The notes: generated by a model from the sequence alone, not told the origin. Shown: positions 1 through 9,187, counted from the first letter of the stretch. The stretch: DNA of 64,000 bases from Pseudoalteromonas rubra (GCF_005887095.1 NZ_PNCI01000076.1:1-64000), one strand, 5' to 3'. A program made the numbers and translations.

Positions 1-20
1 ACCAACTGAACTACCACTCC
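1..20 (-). tRNA. tRNA-Asp, 5' end only (cut by window edge)
   Basis: These 20 bases are identical to positions 106-125, the 5' end (acceptor arm and D arm) of the complete tRNA-Asp next to it. The gene therefore runs on beyond the left edge of the window. Together they form a tandem tRNA-Asp array read on the minus strand, as is usual in Alteromonadales and Vibrionales. Confidence 0.9.
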
Positions 21-48
21 AGCGTGCGCTTATAAGAGAAAAAGTAAG

Positions 49-125
49 TGGCGGAGTGGACGGGACTCGAACCCGCGACCCCCGGCGTGACAGGCCGGTA
101 TTCTAACCAACTGAACTACCACTCC
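49..125 (-). tRNA. tRNA-Asp (anticodon GTC)
   Basis: The minus strand gives a 77-nt tRNA that begins GGAGTGG and ends with the matching CCACTCC, a G discriminator base and an encoded CCA. The anticodon loop CTGTCAC carries GTC (plus-strand positions 89-91). The T arm has the GGTTCGA motif. The sequence closely follows E. coli tRNA-Asp. It is the first gene of a tandem pair with the partial copy at 1-20, separated by a 28-bp spacer. Confidence 0.97.
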
Positions 126-176
126 GCAGCATCTTGTTCTCTCGCTGTTCAGGTGTGCTCCCTGACAGCGGCGTGA

Positions 177-205
177 ATAATACGAATGCCCCCCTTAAGA
201 GTCAA
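177..205 (-). promoter_or_regulatory. Promoter of the tRNA-Asp array
   Basis: On the minus strand TTGACT (200-205) and TATTAT (177-182) are separated by exactly 17 bp, which is close to the sigma-70 consensus. The predicted start near position 170 gives a leader of about 45 nt before the first tRNA. No other promoter-like pair lies between the tRNA and the upstream gene. Confidence 0.75.
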
Positions 206-232
206 CACCTTTTTTGAAAAAATCGGGGATTT

Positions 233-1603
233 TTAGTCATCCGACATCGAAAGGTTCAAAATATCAGCTGATTTATCATTTTTTGAACTCTGTTTGCCCG
301 AGTTTTCTTTATCTTGCTCTAACTCTTCTAAATCTAACTGCTTTTTCTTTCCCAAAAACGGCAGGCTTATTTTGAGTTTGATGGGCTTTTTCTGTACAAA
401 AATGCGCACGGCCAGCCAGCCCAGAAGTAAAATCAACACATTTCCCACCACCACGATGGCTACGATTGCGCCAGTACTGAGTCCGGGTTCAGGCTCGGGC
501 GGGGCAACAACGCGCTGCGTTGGCCGCTCAGACTCAGGCAATTCAGGGACTTTTTCTATCGGACGTTCTATCTCAAAGTTGTAATCCGGCAGGCGAGCCA
601 TAAATTCACGGCCATTGATGTTTTCGCCAAAGGCAGACAATTCCACACTGTAACGGCCCCAATCGTAATTCTTGATCGCCAGCTGCCGATATAGGCGCTC
701 TTCACCATTGAGAGTAAACATTTGCTCTTCCCCATTGGGGTATAAGATCTTGCCCTGAAAAATGACGGTCTCGGGCTTAACCACCTCGGAGGCGAGCCGA
801 ACGGTCAGTTGATGTTCGAACTCTTCCGGCCCGGCCAGCATTAAATCAAAGGAAAATGGGGGTTCTGCAATAATGATGGGATCTTTAACGACACGGCGTT
901 TAAGAATGGGGGTCTCTATAAAAAACTCAGGTTGCCACTCGCCGGCAGGGAAGTTGAGCCGGAATTCGCCGGTGAAGATGCCATCGAGCGGACGCTCATC
1001 GAATTCCCGGCCATCATCTTTAAACTCGGCCACACTTTGGGTGCCCGCACCAAAATTAGCATACCGATCGTTATTGGTACTGACAAACTCCACATAGAGG
1101 GTGACCACATCGCGGAAATAACCAATGTCGACAGGCTGGCCATCATTGGTGACTTGCCCCTGGATTTTCAGCATTTCTCCACGAAAGATCAGTGGCGGTA
1201 AGGGGTCGACTTGCAATTCAATGTCACCTAGCACCATCACTCGACTATCCTGACGGATCTGACCCAACACCTGCCAGGGTCCCGGCATGGGATCTGTGAC
1301 GATTACCAGGTCATAGCTGATCTCGTCATACCATTCGAGCTTTTCGTCACCAATGGCGTGTGTGGCGTAATATTTACTACCATCGGGTTTAACCAACACC
1401 ACGGCCGGCGTGCCGGGCGCACGAAAGAACAGCAAAGTGATTTTCTTTACATTGTGGTCAATGCGAAAACGGTTATCCAGCAGCGGGATTTCATTGATTT
1501 TACCGTCTCGCTCAAGCAAGGTTATATGCGGAGTCTCGGCCATCGTCATCGCGCTGAGCAACGCGCTACCTAATAACATCAATCCTGCTAAGCCGATCCG
1601 CAT
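233..1603 (-). CDS. TIGR03503-like membrane-anchored periplasmic protein
   Basis: The 456-residue product has a signal peptide (about residues 1-22), a large beta-rich periplasmic region, a proline/glutamate-rich linker, one transmembrane helix at about 377-403 and a charged cytoplasmic tail of roughly 53 residues rich in K, E and D. It resembles the conserved proteobacterial family I know as TIGR03503. No catalytic motif is visible and I cannot assign a function. The topology suggests a surface sensor or scaffold held in the inner membrane. It lies alone between the tRNA-Asp array and dnaQ, on the same strand as dnaQ. The family assignment comes from memory of its general character and is moderately sure. 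Confidence 0.7.
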   Translation of the reverse strand: MRIGLAGLMLLGSALLSAMTMAETPHITLLERDGKINEIPLLDNRFRIDHNVKKITLLFFRAPGTPAVVLVKPDGSKYYATHAIGDEKLEWYDEISYDLVIVTDPMPGPWQVLGQIRQDSRVMVLGDIELQVDPLPPLIFRGEMLKIQGQVTNDGQPVDIGYFRDVVTLYVEFVSTNNDRYANFGAGTQSVAEFKDDGREFDERPLDGIFTGEFRLNFPAGEWQPEFFIETPILKRRVVKDPIIIAEPPFSFDLMLAGPEEFEHQLTVRLASEVVKPETVIFQGKILYPNGEEQMFTLNGEERLYRQLAIKNYDWGRYSVELSAFGENINGREFMARLPDYNFEIERPIEKVPELPESERPTQRVVAPPEPEPGLSTGAIVAIVVVGNVLILLLGWLAVRIFVQKKPIKLKISLPFLGKKKQLDLEELEQDKENSGKQSSKNDKSADILNLSMSDD

Positions 1604-1666
1604 GCTAGTTTACCCCATAAAAAGTTAATCTTTCTCTTTGACTATCGATGTCATACCTGACAGCCA

Positions 1667-2377
1667 TTATTGCTGCCACAAACTCTGGCCACTGGCTTTG
1701 TTAACCAGCTCCATACGTGCTTCATGGGCATCCAGCTCTTCGGCTGTCGCCAGCACCACTGTTAACGGGGCCCTGTCAGCATTCAGGCGACGTATTCCTC
1801 CCCCGCTACCTTGTTGTGCCTGTTCATTATGTTGGGCCAGATTCAACTTTTTCTGTCCCCCGGTCATGGCCAGGTAAACATCCGATAAGATCTCGGAATC
1901 CAGCAATGCGCCGTGCAGTGTTCGTTTTGAGTTATCTATATCATAACGACGACACAAGGCATCAAGGCTATTCTTCTGACCAGGATGCAAGTCGCGCGCC
2001 ATCACCAGCGTATCTAAGACTTCACATACATCGTGGGTTTTTGCAAAGCCCTGATTGAGCATGGCAAACTCGTGATCCATAAAGCCGACGTCGAACGGGG
2101 CATTGTGGATCACCAGCTCAGCGCCCTGAATATAGTCGTAAAACTCCTGAGCAACCTGATGGAAAAATGGCTTATCTCGCAGGAACTCATTGGTGATACC
2201 GTGAACGTCTATCGCTTCTTCTTCAATACCACGCTGTGGATTGATATAAACGTGAAAATTATTGCCGGTCAGGCGACGATTCACTAACTCCACACAGCCG
2301 ATCTCAATGATCCTGTGACCTTCTTTGGGGTCAATGCCCGTGGTTTCTGTATCCAGTACTATTTGTCTTTTATGCAT
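1667..2377 (-). CDS. dnaQ: DNA polymerase III epsilon subunit (3'-5' proofreading exonuclease)
   Basis: The 236-residue protein carries the DEDDh exonuclease motifs in order. Exo I is DTETTG near residue 9, Exo II is HNAPFDVGF near residue 92, and Exo III is HGALLDSE near residue 154 with its general-base histidine. These residues bind the two metals that remove mispaired 3' nucleotides during replication. The C-terminal stretch is the flexible region that contacts the alpha subunit. The gene is divergent from rnhA with about 70 bp between start codons, the same arrangement as in E. coli. Confidence 0.97.
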   Translation of the reverse strand: MHKRQIVLDTETTGIDPKEGHRIIEIGCVELVNRRLTGNNFHVYINPQRGIEEEAIDVHGITNEFLRDKPFFHQVAQEFYDYIQGAELVIHNAPFDVGFMDHEFAMLNQGFAKTHDVCEVLDTLVMARDLHPGQKNSLDALCRRYDIDNSKRTLHGALLDSEILSDVYLAMTGGQKKLNLAQHNEQAQQGSGGGIRRLNADRAPLTVVLATAEELDAHEARMELVNKASGQSLWQQ

Positions 2378-2446
2378 ATCGTCGATTGCCTAACTTTGCT
2401 ATGGTTAGCGTCTATTGGAGTATTTTACATAAAAACAGGCAAATTC

Positions 2447-2914
2447 GTGCAAAAATCCGTAGAGATCTATACCGACGGCTCCTGCTTAGGTAATCCCGGG
2501 CCTGGTGGCTATGGTGTGTACCTCAGTTATCAAGGTCATGAAAAAACCCTCAACGCCGGATACCGGCTCACCACTAATAACCGTATGGAGATGCTCGCTG
2601 CTATTGTTGCACTCGAAACGCTAAAGCGTCCCTGCCAGGTAATTCTGTATACAGACAGCCAGTATGTGAAACAGGGCATTGAGTCCTGGCTGGTAAACTG
2701 GAAGAAACGTAACTGGAAAACCGCCGCGAAAAAGCCTGTTAAAAATGTCGACTTATGGCAACGCCTGGATGCCGCTGTACAGCGCCATACGATTGAATGG
2801 CGCTGGGTAAAGGGTCATGCTGGCAATAAATATAACGAACTGGTAGATGATTTAGCGCGGGAAGCCGCCAGCGGAACTGACCTGTTGGAAGATACCGGCT
2901 ACCAGAGCGAGTAG
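2447..2914 (+). CDS. rnhA: Ribonuclease HI
   Basis: RNase HI cleaves the RNA strand of RNA:DNA hybrids, removing Okazaki primers and R-loops. The acidic active-site motifs are present: TDGSCLGNPG near residue 8, EMLAAI near 46 and YTDSQYV near 68, with the late D in ELVDDLA. I chose the GTG at 2447 because it gives 155 residues, the same length as E. coli RnhA, and begins just before the conserved VEIYTDGS. An open frame continues upstream to 2315, but that would overlap dnaQ and has no family counterpart. The gene ends 4 bp before the convergent methyltransferase. Confidence 0.95.
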   Translation: MQKSVEIYTDGSCLGNPGPGGYGVYLSYQGHEKTLNAGYRLTTNNRMEMLAAIVALETLKRPCQVILYTDSQYVKQGIESWLVNWKKRNWKTAAKKPVKNVDLWQRLDAAVQRHTIEWRWVKGHAGNKYNELVDDLAREAASGTDLLEDTGYQSE

Positions 2915-2918
2915 CTGC

Positions 2919-3671
2919 CTACCCTTGTTTCTGATTGCGGCTGTGTTTCAGTCGCGCGCCTTTCACAGCAGGTGTCCATTTGGGCCGTGCATGCCACTTT
3001 GGCTTAATCGGCGTTAAAGGCGCAACCCGTTTGCGGGCCACCAGCAGATAGACACTGCCCATAGGCTTCATGTAATGTCGACAAAACCGTCGCCAGGGCG
3101 CAAAACGCGACAAACGTGAGCCCCTTGCCAGCGAGGCATGGACAAAGCGCTCATCAGCAAGGATTTCAAACCCCAATAGATCCAGCCAGTCTTTAACCCG
3201 CGATGGCGTAAAAAAGCGCCCCGACCAGGGCAGTTTTTCTTTGCTAAAAGGCAACAGGTGCGCCAAACCACACAAGCTAAATGGGTTAAACCCACTGATC
3301 ACAATATACCCGCCCGGGATCAGCGTTCGATGCGCCTCTCGCAAAATATGATGCGGGTCAGAATGATATTCCAGGCACTGACTCAGAATACATGAATCGA
3401 CACTGTGTTCATAAAATGGTAGCTCATCAATCTCAGCGAAGACACCAACATGCTCACCTTCTGGCGCAACACAGATTTGATGACTGATCGGGCTTTGTGA
3501 TGTATCCAGCTGACCACTCAGGCAACCTAACTTAAGCATATGATAGCCAAACATGCGAGGTAACCAGTGCGCCATGCGCCGCTCGATCCCTGCACGTACA
3601 TAATCCCCATGCGGAAAATCCTGCCACTGGTAGGGTTTTGGCCCCTGCTGAAAACTTAGAGCTGGTTTCAT
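2919..3671 (-). CDS. yafS: YafS-type SAM-dependent methyltransferase
   Basis: The 250-residue product has a class I methyltransferase fold of the Methyltransf_11 kind: an LKLGCLSG motif I near the N-terminus, an acidic strand end (FAEID), CILSQCLEYH and the GGYIVISGFNP strand. The substrate is unknown; the fold and position fit E. coli YafS, found between rnhA and gloB there too. The ATG at 3671 was preferred over an in-frame GTG at 3680. The gene is divergent from gloB with about 50 bp between starts and convergent with rnhA. The symbol rests on synteny plus fold. Confidence 0.85.
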   Translation of the reverse strand: MKPALSFQQGPKPYQWQDFPHGDYVRAGIERRMAHWLPRMFGYHMLKLGCLSGQLDTSQSPISHQICVAPEGEHVGVFAEIDELPFYEHSVDSCILSQCLEYHSDPHHILREAHRTLIPGGYIVISGFNPFSLCGLAHLLPFSKEKLPWSGRFFTPSRVKDWLDLLGFEILADERFVHASLARGSRLSRFAPWRRFCRHYMKPMGSVYLLVARKRVAPLTPIKPKWHARPKWTPAVKGARLKHSRNQKQG

Positions 3672-3722
3672 TATTCGCACTCGCTATACTAGTTACACCT
3701 TCACTTTATAGAGCAATGAGTT

Positions 3723-4502
3723 ATGGCGCAAGTCGCGGTGCAGATCCACCCCATCAAGGCCTTTAACGATAATTATATCTGGGCAATATGTCCGTCTGAT
3801 AGCAACCTGATGTGGGTTGTTGACCCCGGACAAAGCGAACCTGTCATTGAGTTTGCAACGACACAACAAAAACAGCTGGCAGGTATACTAGTGACACACC
3901 ATCACTGGGATCATACCGATGGTATCGCCCCGTTGCGCGCGCACTATGGTGAACTGCCAGTATATGGACCACAAAATACGCCTTTTAATGGCGTCACACA
4001 CCCTTTGAACGACGGTGATAGAGTAGCCATTGCTGGACTGGACTTTGCCATTGCCCACACGCCCGGACATACACTGGATCATATCTGCTACCTGACATCG
4101 GAGCTGGCGTTTACCGGCGATACTTTGTTCAGTGCAGGATGTGGACGTTTATTTGAGGGCAATCCGCAGCAAATGTGGCAGTCACTACAACGACTATCCC
4201 AGTTGCCTGAGCAATGCCAAATTTACTGCACACATGAGTATACCCAGGCCAACCTGGCATTTGCGGCCGCAGTCGAGCCAGAGAATGAAGACATTGCTCA
4301 GTGGCAACAATGGGGTGAGCAGCAACGCGCACAAGCGCAGCCGACATTGCCCACCACAATCGCACGCGAGTTAAGCATCAACCCTTTTATTCGGGCGAAC
4401 CTGCCACATATGCTAAATACTTTACCGGCTGATATACACATCGAGGGTAATGAAGACTGGCAAAGGTTTGCCGCACTCAGAAAATGGAAGGATAATTTTT
4501 AG
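3723..4502 (+). CDS. gloB: Hydroxyacylglutathione hydrolase (glyoxalase II)
   Basis: The enzyme hydrolyses S-lactoylglutathione to D-lactate and glutathione, the second step of methylglyoxal detoxification in the cytoplasm. The metallo-beta-lactamase signature THHHWDHTDG lies at residues 58-67. Further metal ligands are seen in HTPGHTLDH and FTGDTLF, and the C-terminal substrate-binding region contains CTHEYT. The length of 259 residues is normal. The gene is followed by mltD after about 100 bp, an order shared with E. coli. Confidence 0.96.
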   Translation: MAQVAVQIHPIKAFNDNYIWAICPSDSNLMWVVDPGQSEPVIEFATTQQKQLAGILVTHHHWDHTDGIAPLRAHYGELPVYGPQNTPFNGVTHPLNDGDRVAIAGLDFAIAHTPGHTLDHICYLTSELAFTGDTLFSAGCGRLFEGNPQQMWQSLQRLSQLPEQCQIYCTHEYTQANLAFAAAVEPENEDIAQWQQWGEQQRAQAQPTLPTTIARELSINPFIRANLPHMLNTLPADIHIEGNEDWQRFAALRKWKDNF

Positions 4503-4605
4503 GCACTGCTTTAATTTTCACAACTAAACAGTTAACATTGACGGGTTTTAGCTGTGGATTTTTCTGCGGCGCCGTACCCTGACAATGGATCAATGACCGA
4601 GTTTT

Positions 4606-6168
4606 ATGAAAAAGCCTCTCTTGCTGCTGGTAGTATCAGCACTGCTGAGCGGTTGTCAAACTACGTTCGACAGCCCGACAATTGAACAAGCCGAACAACT
4701 GGATCATGCCAGTCCGGCCGAGATCAGCGACACTCTGATGAGTGCCATTCAGGAACCCGTGGAAGCCGATGAGCCACCACCGGTGTTCGACGACGTCTGG
4801 GAGCGGATCCGCTACCAACTGTCTATTGATGTGCCGCAAAATCGCCCCGTAGTCGCAGAGCGTAATTATTATCAGCGCTACCAGGCTTATCTGGATCGTA
4901 TTTCAAAACGCGCCGAGCCTTACCTTTACTATATCGTAGAGGAAGTCGAGAAGCGCGAAATGCCGATTGAAATCGCACTGTTACCAATTGTGGAAAGTGC
5001 CTTCGATCCATTCGGGTATTCTCATCGCAGCGCATCCGGGATTTGGCAGTTTATGCCACAAACCGGCGAGCGCTTCGACCTTAAACAAAATTGGTGGTAT
5101 GACGGTCGTCGCGACATCGTTCAGTCAACCCGCGCTGCGCTGGATTATCTGACCTATTTGCACAAAACCCTGGAGGGTGACTGGCTCAATGCCATTGCTG
5201 CGTATAACTCAGGAGAGGGCCGTCTGCTCAAGGCGATCCGCAAAAATCGTAAAAAGCATCTGCCAACTGACTTCTGGTCTTTAGATTTGCCACGCGAAAC
5301 CACAGCCTATGTACCTAAGTTGCTTGCTCTGTCTGACTTGTTAAAACGCCAGGACGAGTTTAATGTTAAGTGGAACAAAATCATTAACGCACAGGTTGTT
5401 GATACCGTCGAAGTAGGTTCGCAAATCGATTTAGCGCTCGCAGCCGAAATGGCCGATATGTCACTCACTGAACTGTATCGTTTGAACCCGGGGTTTAACC
5501 GCTGGGCAACCGACCCGAACGGGCCACATACCTTGTTGCTGCCGGCAGATAAAATCGAAGCTTTCCAGACTCGTCTGGCCAATACCCCAATCAAAGACCG
5601 CTTGCGCTGGCAATATTATACGGTCGCCCGGGGTGACAGCTTGTCAGTCATAGCCAAGAAGTTTTCTACCAGCACCAGTGCCATTCGTTCTCTGAATAAA
5701 CTGGATTCACACATGATCCGGGTTGGTCAGAAACTATTGGTCCCGCTGAGCGACGGCGAGTTACAAAGTGAGCACTTACCAGATGCCGTGCGCAGCGCTG
5801 CGAACAAAGCAACGCGTAATAAAAAAACCCACACGGTCACCAGTGGTGATACCTTATGGGATATTAGCCGCGAATATGACGTTACTGTGGCACAGCTTGC
5901 TAAGTGGAATAAACTAAAGGCCAATGCAGTCCTAAAGCTTGGCCAAAAGCTCACCATTTATCAGAGTCAAACGGCCACTCAGCCTGTTGCGAACACGACT
6001 GAGCGCACCATTACCTATAAGGTTCGTAAAGGAGATTCTCTGGCACGGATAGCGGCTAAGTTTAACCTGACTGTCAGTGAAATCGTGAAGTGGAATAAGC
6101 TTGCAGGTCAGAAATATCTCTACCCTGGCCAAAAGCTGAAACTGACCGTTGATGTCAAAAGCTCATAA
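4606..6168 (+). CDS. mltD: Membrane-bound lytic murein transglycosylase D
   Basis: MltD cleaves peptidoglycan glycan strands to 1,6-anhydro muropeptides at the outer membrane. The 520-residue protein begins with a lipoprotein signal ending in LLSGC. The SLT domain follows, with the catalytic glutamate in LPIVESAF near residue 129 and the SASGIWQFMP motif after it. Three LysM peptidoglycan-binding repeats follow at about 337-380, 407-450 and 470-515, each beginning with a T(V)xxGDTL/S-type motif. E. coli MltD has two LysM repeats as I recall, so three may be one more than usual. A strong terminator lies directly downstream. Confidence 0.95.
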   Translation: MKKPLLLLVVSALLSGCQTTFDSPTIEQAEQLDHASPAEISDTLMSAIQEPVEADEPPPVFDDVWERIRYQLSIDVPQNRPVVAERNYYQRYQAYLDRISKRAEPYLYYIVEEVEKREMPIEIALLPIVESAFDPFGYSHRSASGIWQFMPQTGERFDLKQNWWYDGRRDIVQSTRAALDYLTYLHKTLEGDWLNAIAAYNSGEGRLLKAIRKNRKKHLPTDFWSLDLPRETTAYVPKLLALSDLLKRQDEFNVKWNKIINAQVVDTVEVGSQIDLALAAEMADMSLTELYRLNPGFNRWATDPNGPHTLLLPADKIEAFQTRLANTPIKDRLRWQYYTVARGDSLSVIAKKFSTSTSAIRSLNKLDSHMIRVGQKLLVPLSDGELQSEHLPDAVRSAANKATRNKKTHTVTSGDTLWDISREYDVTVAQLAKWNKLKANAVLKLGQKLTIYQSQTATQPVANTTERTITYKVRKGDSLARIAAKFNLTVSEIVKWNKLAGQKYLYPGQKLKLTVDVKSS

Positions 6169-6171
6169 CGC

Positions 6172-6200
6172 AAAAAGCCGCTGACAACAGCGGCTTTTTT
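6172..6200 (+). terminator. Rho-independent terminator of mltD
   Basis: A hairpin with 12-bp arms (AAAAAGCCGCTG and its complement around an ACAA loop) runs straight into a T tract. It starts 4 bp after the mltD stop codon and separates mltD from the convergent yqcA gene. Confidence 0.9.
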
Positions 6201-6225
6201 GTCGACTTACACCAGGACACTCGAA

Positions 6226-6669
6226 TCAAAAATGTTGCAGCCACTTCTGTAGCCAAGGTGAAACGGCTTCATAAGGTTCAAAATGCTCACATGCATCAAC
6301 ATCCAGACGAGGCTCAGCCACAGTCGCATTCAGCTCCTGAATGAGTGCATCGATCTGACGTCCGGCGCCACAAAAAGTGTCCCCATAGCTACTGTCACCC
6401 AGGGCAATAACTCCGACTTTCTTGCCCGTTAGCATAGGAAACTGGCTTTGCATTTGCAGTATCAAAGGTAACAGGTTATCCGGAATATCGCCTTGTCCGG
6501 TTGTCGAAGAAATAAACAGCAGGTTTTCTGCTGACTGAACTTGTTGCAAAGTGAGTACTTCGGCAATTGTTGCAGTATGACCTTGCTGTTCAATGTCATT
6601 TTTAACCTCAACCGCCAGATTTTCTGCATTGCCAAATACTGAACCGACAAAAAGTGTAATGGATGCCAT
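6226..6669 (-). CDS. yqcA: YqcA-type flavodoxin
   Basis: The 147-residue FMN-binding flavodoxin has an N-terminal phosphate-loop region (VGSVFGNAEN), an SSTTGQGDIP loop and the GDSSYGDTFCGAG region that stacks on the flavin. It is a cytoplasmic single-electron carrier whose partner is not evident here. I set the start at the ATG sharing one base with the truC stop (TAATG), since the longer frame would run inside truC. The order yqcA-truC-yqcC matches E. coli, so the YqcA name is preferred over MioC, a similar short flavodoxin. Confidence 0.88.
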   Translation of the reverse strand: MASITLFVGSVFGNAENLAVEVKNDIEQQGHTATIAEVLTLQQVQSAENLLFISSTTGQGDIPDNLLPLILQMQSQFPMLTGKKVGVIALGDSSYGDTFCGAGRQIDALIQELNATVAEPRLDVDACEHFEPYEAVSPWLQKWLQHF

Positions 6670-7403
6670 TATAGGTAGTCCTTTTCTGTACTCGGCCAGC
6701 CCAGTTGCCTGCATAAATTCAACATTTCCTCTCCCAGACTGGCGCGAATGATGATGGGTTGTTGACTATAAGGATGCAAAAACTTCAATTCAGTTGCAAA
6801 TAACATCAGGCGGCGAATGCCAAAATGATCCTGAAAAAAGTGGTTCTGCTTGTTATCCCCGTGATTTACATCGCCAATAATGGGGTGATTGAGATGATTA
6901 AGATGGCGACGGATCTGATGTTTGCGACCCGTTTTTGGAAAACACTCGACCAGGGAGTAGCGAATACTGGGGTATTTACCCAGCGGAATATCCAACGTTG
7001 CCTGATGTAAGCAGTTGAACTGGGTCTGTGCTTCCTGAGGTGCTTTATCCTGATCGGCAAACTTGTCGGCGATTTTATCTAACTGTTCTTTTAACGGTTT
7101 ATCGACATAAACATCTTCAGGAGCAAAGCCACGTACTAAAGCCAGATAACGCTTTTGCACTGTGCCATCGATGAATACCTGATTCATACCCCGTGCTGCT
7201 TCGGAACTTAGCGCAAACAACAGAACGCCCGAGGTAGGCCGGTCGAGTCTATGAACTGGAAACACATGCTGCCCAAGCTGATCGCGCAGCATCTGCATTG
7301 CAAATTGGGTTTCACGTTTGTCGAGAAACGAGCGGTGAACCAGCAATCCTGAAGGCTTGTTGATAGCCACATAGTGCTCATCCTGATAAATGATTTCTAG
7401 CAT
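6669..7403 (-). CDS. truC: tRNA pseudouridine(65) synthase TruC
   Basis: TruC converts uridine 65 in the T arm of certain tRNAs to pseudouridine. The 244-residue protein has the RluA-family signature HRLDRPTSGV with the catalytic aspartate, an N-terminal AINKPSGLLVHR region and the later KTGRKHQIRRHL motif. It sits 7 bp after yqcC and overlaps the yqcA start by one base, indicating a translationally coupled operon of three genes. Confidence 0.95.
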   Translation of the reverse strand: MLEIIYQDEHYVAINKPSGLLVHRSFLDKRETQFAMQMLRDQLGQHVFPVHRLDRPTSGVLLFALSSEAARGMNQVFIDGTVQKRYLALVRGFAPEDVYVDKPLKEQLDKIADKFADQDKAPQEAQTQFNCLHQATLDIPLGKYPSIRYSLVECFPKTGRKHQIRRHLNHLNHPIIGDVNHGDNKQNHFFQDHFGIRRLMLFATELKFLHPYSQQPIIIRASLGEEMLNLCRQLGWPSTEKDYL

Positions 7404-7410
7404 ACTGCGA

Positions 7411-7722
7411 CTACTCCGAAACGGCCAAATCTAGTCGTTGCAATACACTCAGTAACACTGCCAACTGAGGATGCTGTGCGAGGCTGACTTCTGCCATTGG
7501 GGCAATGGCCATGTTGGCGGGCAATGCTGATCCGCTTTGCAATAGCGCACGCATCTTGACGACAAAGACAAACTGTAACCATTGTTCGAAACGTAGCGTA
7601 TCGCAGCAAAATGGTTGAGTAGAGCGTAACGCCTCAACCGGAACAGGCGTTGCCTGCCAAAGTTCAGCCTGACGCAGCGTATGCTCCAGCTCGTCCAGCA
7701 GGCGCCATACAGGGTGATCCAT
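7411..7722 (-). CDS. yqcC: YqcC family protein (DUF446)
   Basis: This small 103-residue helical protein matches the YqcC family in length, in the conserved RFEQWLQFVFVVKMR segment and in its place directly upstream of truC. The function is unknown. It is probably the first gene of the yqcC-truC-yqcA operon and is divergent from the DUF3549 gene across 134 bp. Confidence 0.88.
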   Translation of the reverse strand: MDHPVWRLLDELEHTLRQAELWQATPVPVEALRSTQPFCCDTLRFEQWLQFVFVVKMRALLQSGSALPANMAIAPMAEVSLAQHPQLAVLLSVLQRLDLAVSE

Positions 7723-7797
7723 AGTGCTTCCTCACACAAATATAAAAGCGATATTATACCTCATCAACCCCGAACCTTTGTATCTTTATAGCTGCTC

Positions 7798-7826
7798 TTA
7801 TCAGTCACTGAGAATAAAGCTATAAT
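7798..7826 (+). promoter_or_regulatory. Promoter of the DUF3549-DUF3301 operon
   Basis: TTATCA (7798-7803) and a perfect TATAAT (7821-7826) are 17 bp apart. The start codon lies about 30 bp downstream, leaving room for a short leader with an AGTGAGAAG Shine-Dalgarno region. Confidence 0.65.
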
Positions 7827-7856
7827 CGCGCTTCAACGCAATTAAGTGAGAAGATA

Positions 7857-8888
7857 ATGACAGCGCAAATTACGACTTTAGGTGAACTACTGACTTCAGC
7901 TGGCACGCAATGGCGCGCCTATGATATTGGCCGTCGCATAACCAAAATCGATAAAAAGCAGTTTGCGCAGATCGAAACCACTCAGGTTCCTTACCCCTAT
8001 CCGCTTGCAGGTCATGCATTACTGGCAATCCAGTTTTGGGATAACCAGGCAACCCAGGACCCTTATGTGTGGTTTTTAAAACTTCCTTTGGATGAACAAA
8101 GTAAGCTGGTTGCTGCCAGCCGCGATCACTTTGCCTCTATGGTGATTGATGCAATAGGCACTCAACTGACCGGTGAAGATGCGCAGGGTAAACTGGATAA
8201 TAATCCGTATGTCTATGCGCCCAACGCAAATAAACTCGCCGCATTTAATGCGTTATTGAAAACGGAATTAAAGCGGCCTGCATCGCAATACTATGAGTAC
8301 GCTGAGCTCTACTTTGCACAGAAGTTGGGGTTAGATCAGTGGCAAAACCTGGCGGTACAGGGCCTGGCAGATTTTGCGATGCGTCTGGATCACGGCAGCA
8401 ATCGGGATAATTTAAAAGCCAGCTGGTCAGAGCTTCCTCAAACGGTTCAATCACCTTTGGCAGCGATGTTAGAGCATGTAGCCATTGGTGTTGAGCTGAC
8501 AGAACACTTACTCAGAAGCCTGAAAACAGCTGTGGCTAAAAATGATCTGACAGCCTGTGTAAACCATCTTAGAGCTTTGTCCGGCAGCCACAGCCTGGGG
8601 CTTATCGCCGAAGCCGTAGATACTATTCTGGATTCGCCTTTGGCCGCACACGCCGACCTGCAACTGACCATAACAGGGCGTTGCTGGGAAACATTGACCG
8701 AGACACACAGGTTAATCAAGCTGATGGACCAGGCAGCCCACAACACCGATGTGGAGGGTCTGTTTGAAAGCATTTTCGCCGACTTGGTTGCAATTCCGGT
8801 TTTGCGCCCACATGTCTTAGCTCTACTTAGAACAGAAAATCGCAGTGAAACACTGTCAAAAGCGATAGGCAGGCTATTTAAACGATGA
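7857..8888 (+). CDS. DUF3549 family protein
   Basis: The 343-residue soluble protein has no signal peptide and no recognisable catalytic motif. Its N-terminal half (ITTLGELLTSAGTQWRAYD, then PYPLAGHALLAIQFW) and its helical C-terminal half match the gammaproteobacterial family DUF3549. It is often found in the same yqcC-syd neighbourhood in Shewanella and Vibrio, to my knowledge. Its stop overlaps the next start by 4 bp (ATGA), so the two genes are coupled. No function can be given. Confidence 0.8.
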   Translation: MTAQITTLGELLTSAGTQWRAYDIGRRITKIDKKQFAQIETTQVPYPYPLAGHALLAIQFWDNQATQDPYVWFLKLPLDEQSKLVAASRDHFASMVIDAIGTQLTGEDAQGKLDNNPYVYAPNANKLAAFNALLKTELKRPASQYYEYAELYFAQKLGLDQWQNLAVQGLADFAMRLDHGSNRDNLKASWSELPQTVQSPLAAMLEHVAIGVELTEHLLRSLKTAVAKNDLTACVNHLRALSGSHSLGLIAEAVDTILDSPLAAHADLQLTITGRCWETLTETHRLIKLMDQAAHNTDVEGLFESIFADLVAIPVLRPHVLALLRTENRSETLSKAIGRLFKR

Positions 8889-9187
8889 TCACTCTTTGGC
8901 TTTTTATTCTTATCGGCGCAATCATTGCGTTCTTTTGGTTTGGCCGTCAGATAGCAGAAGCGGCGCAGCAGCATGCAATTGGCCAGGCTGAAAAACTAAA
9001 CGTACAGCTACTCAGTGTCGCCTGTGTTAAACGCAGGCTTGCAGTACTGAGTAATGGAAAACTGGGAATAAAGAGTCAATTTGCTTTTGAGTTCAGTTCA
9101 GATCAACAAAGTGCCTACACTGGCACTATGTACCTGGAAAATCTGCGCCTGAAGAAAATGGACATCCCACCTCATCGCATGATGTAG
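8885..9187 (+). CDS. DUF3301 family small membrane protein
   Basis: This 100-residue protein has one N-terminal transmembrane helix (about residues 3-20) followed by a cytoplasmic or periplasmic basic domain with the conserved AEKLNVQLLSVACVKRR region typical of DUF3301. It overlaps the DUF3549 gene by 4 bp, so the two probably act together. The function is unknown. Its 3' end lies about 130 bp before the terminator of the oppositely transcribed CsrB-like RNA, and no clear terminator of its own is seen. Confidence 0.8.
   Translation: MITLWLFILIGAIIAFFWFGRQIAEAAQQHAIGQAEKLNVQLLSVACVKRRLAVLSNGKLGIKSQFAFEFSSDQQSAYTGTMYLENLRLKKMDIPPHRMM

Noticed and set aside
2315..2446. N-terminal extension of rnhA
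   Set aside because: The added residues overlap the dnaQ start and have no counterpart in RNase HI; GTG at 2447 gives the normal 155 residues.
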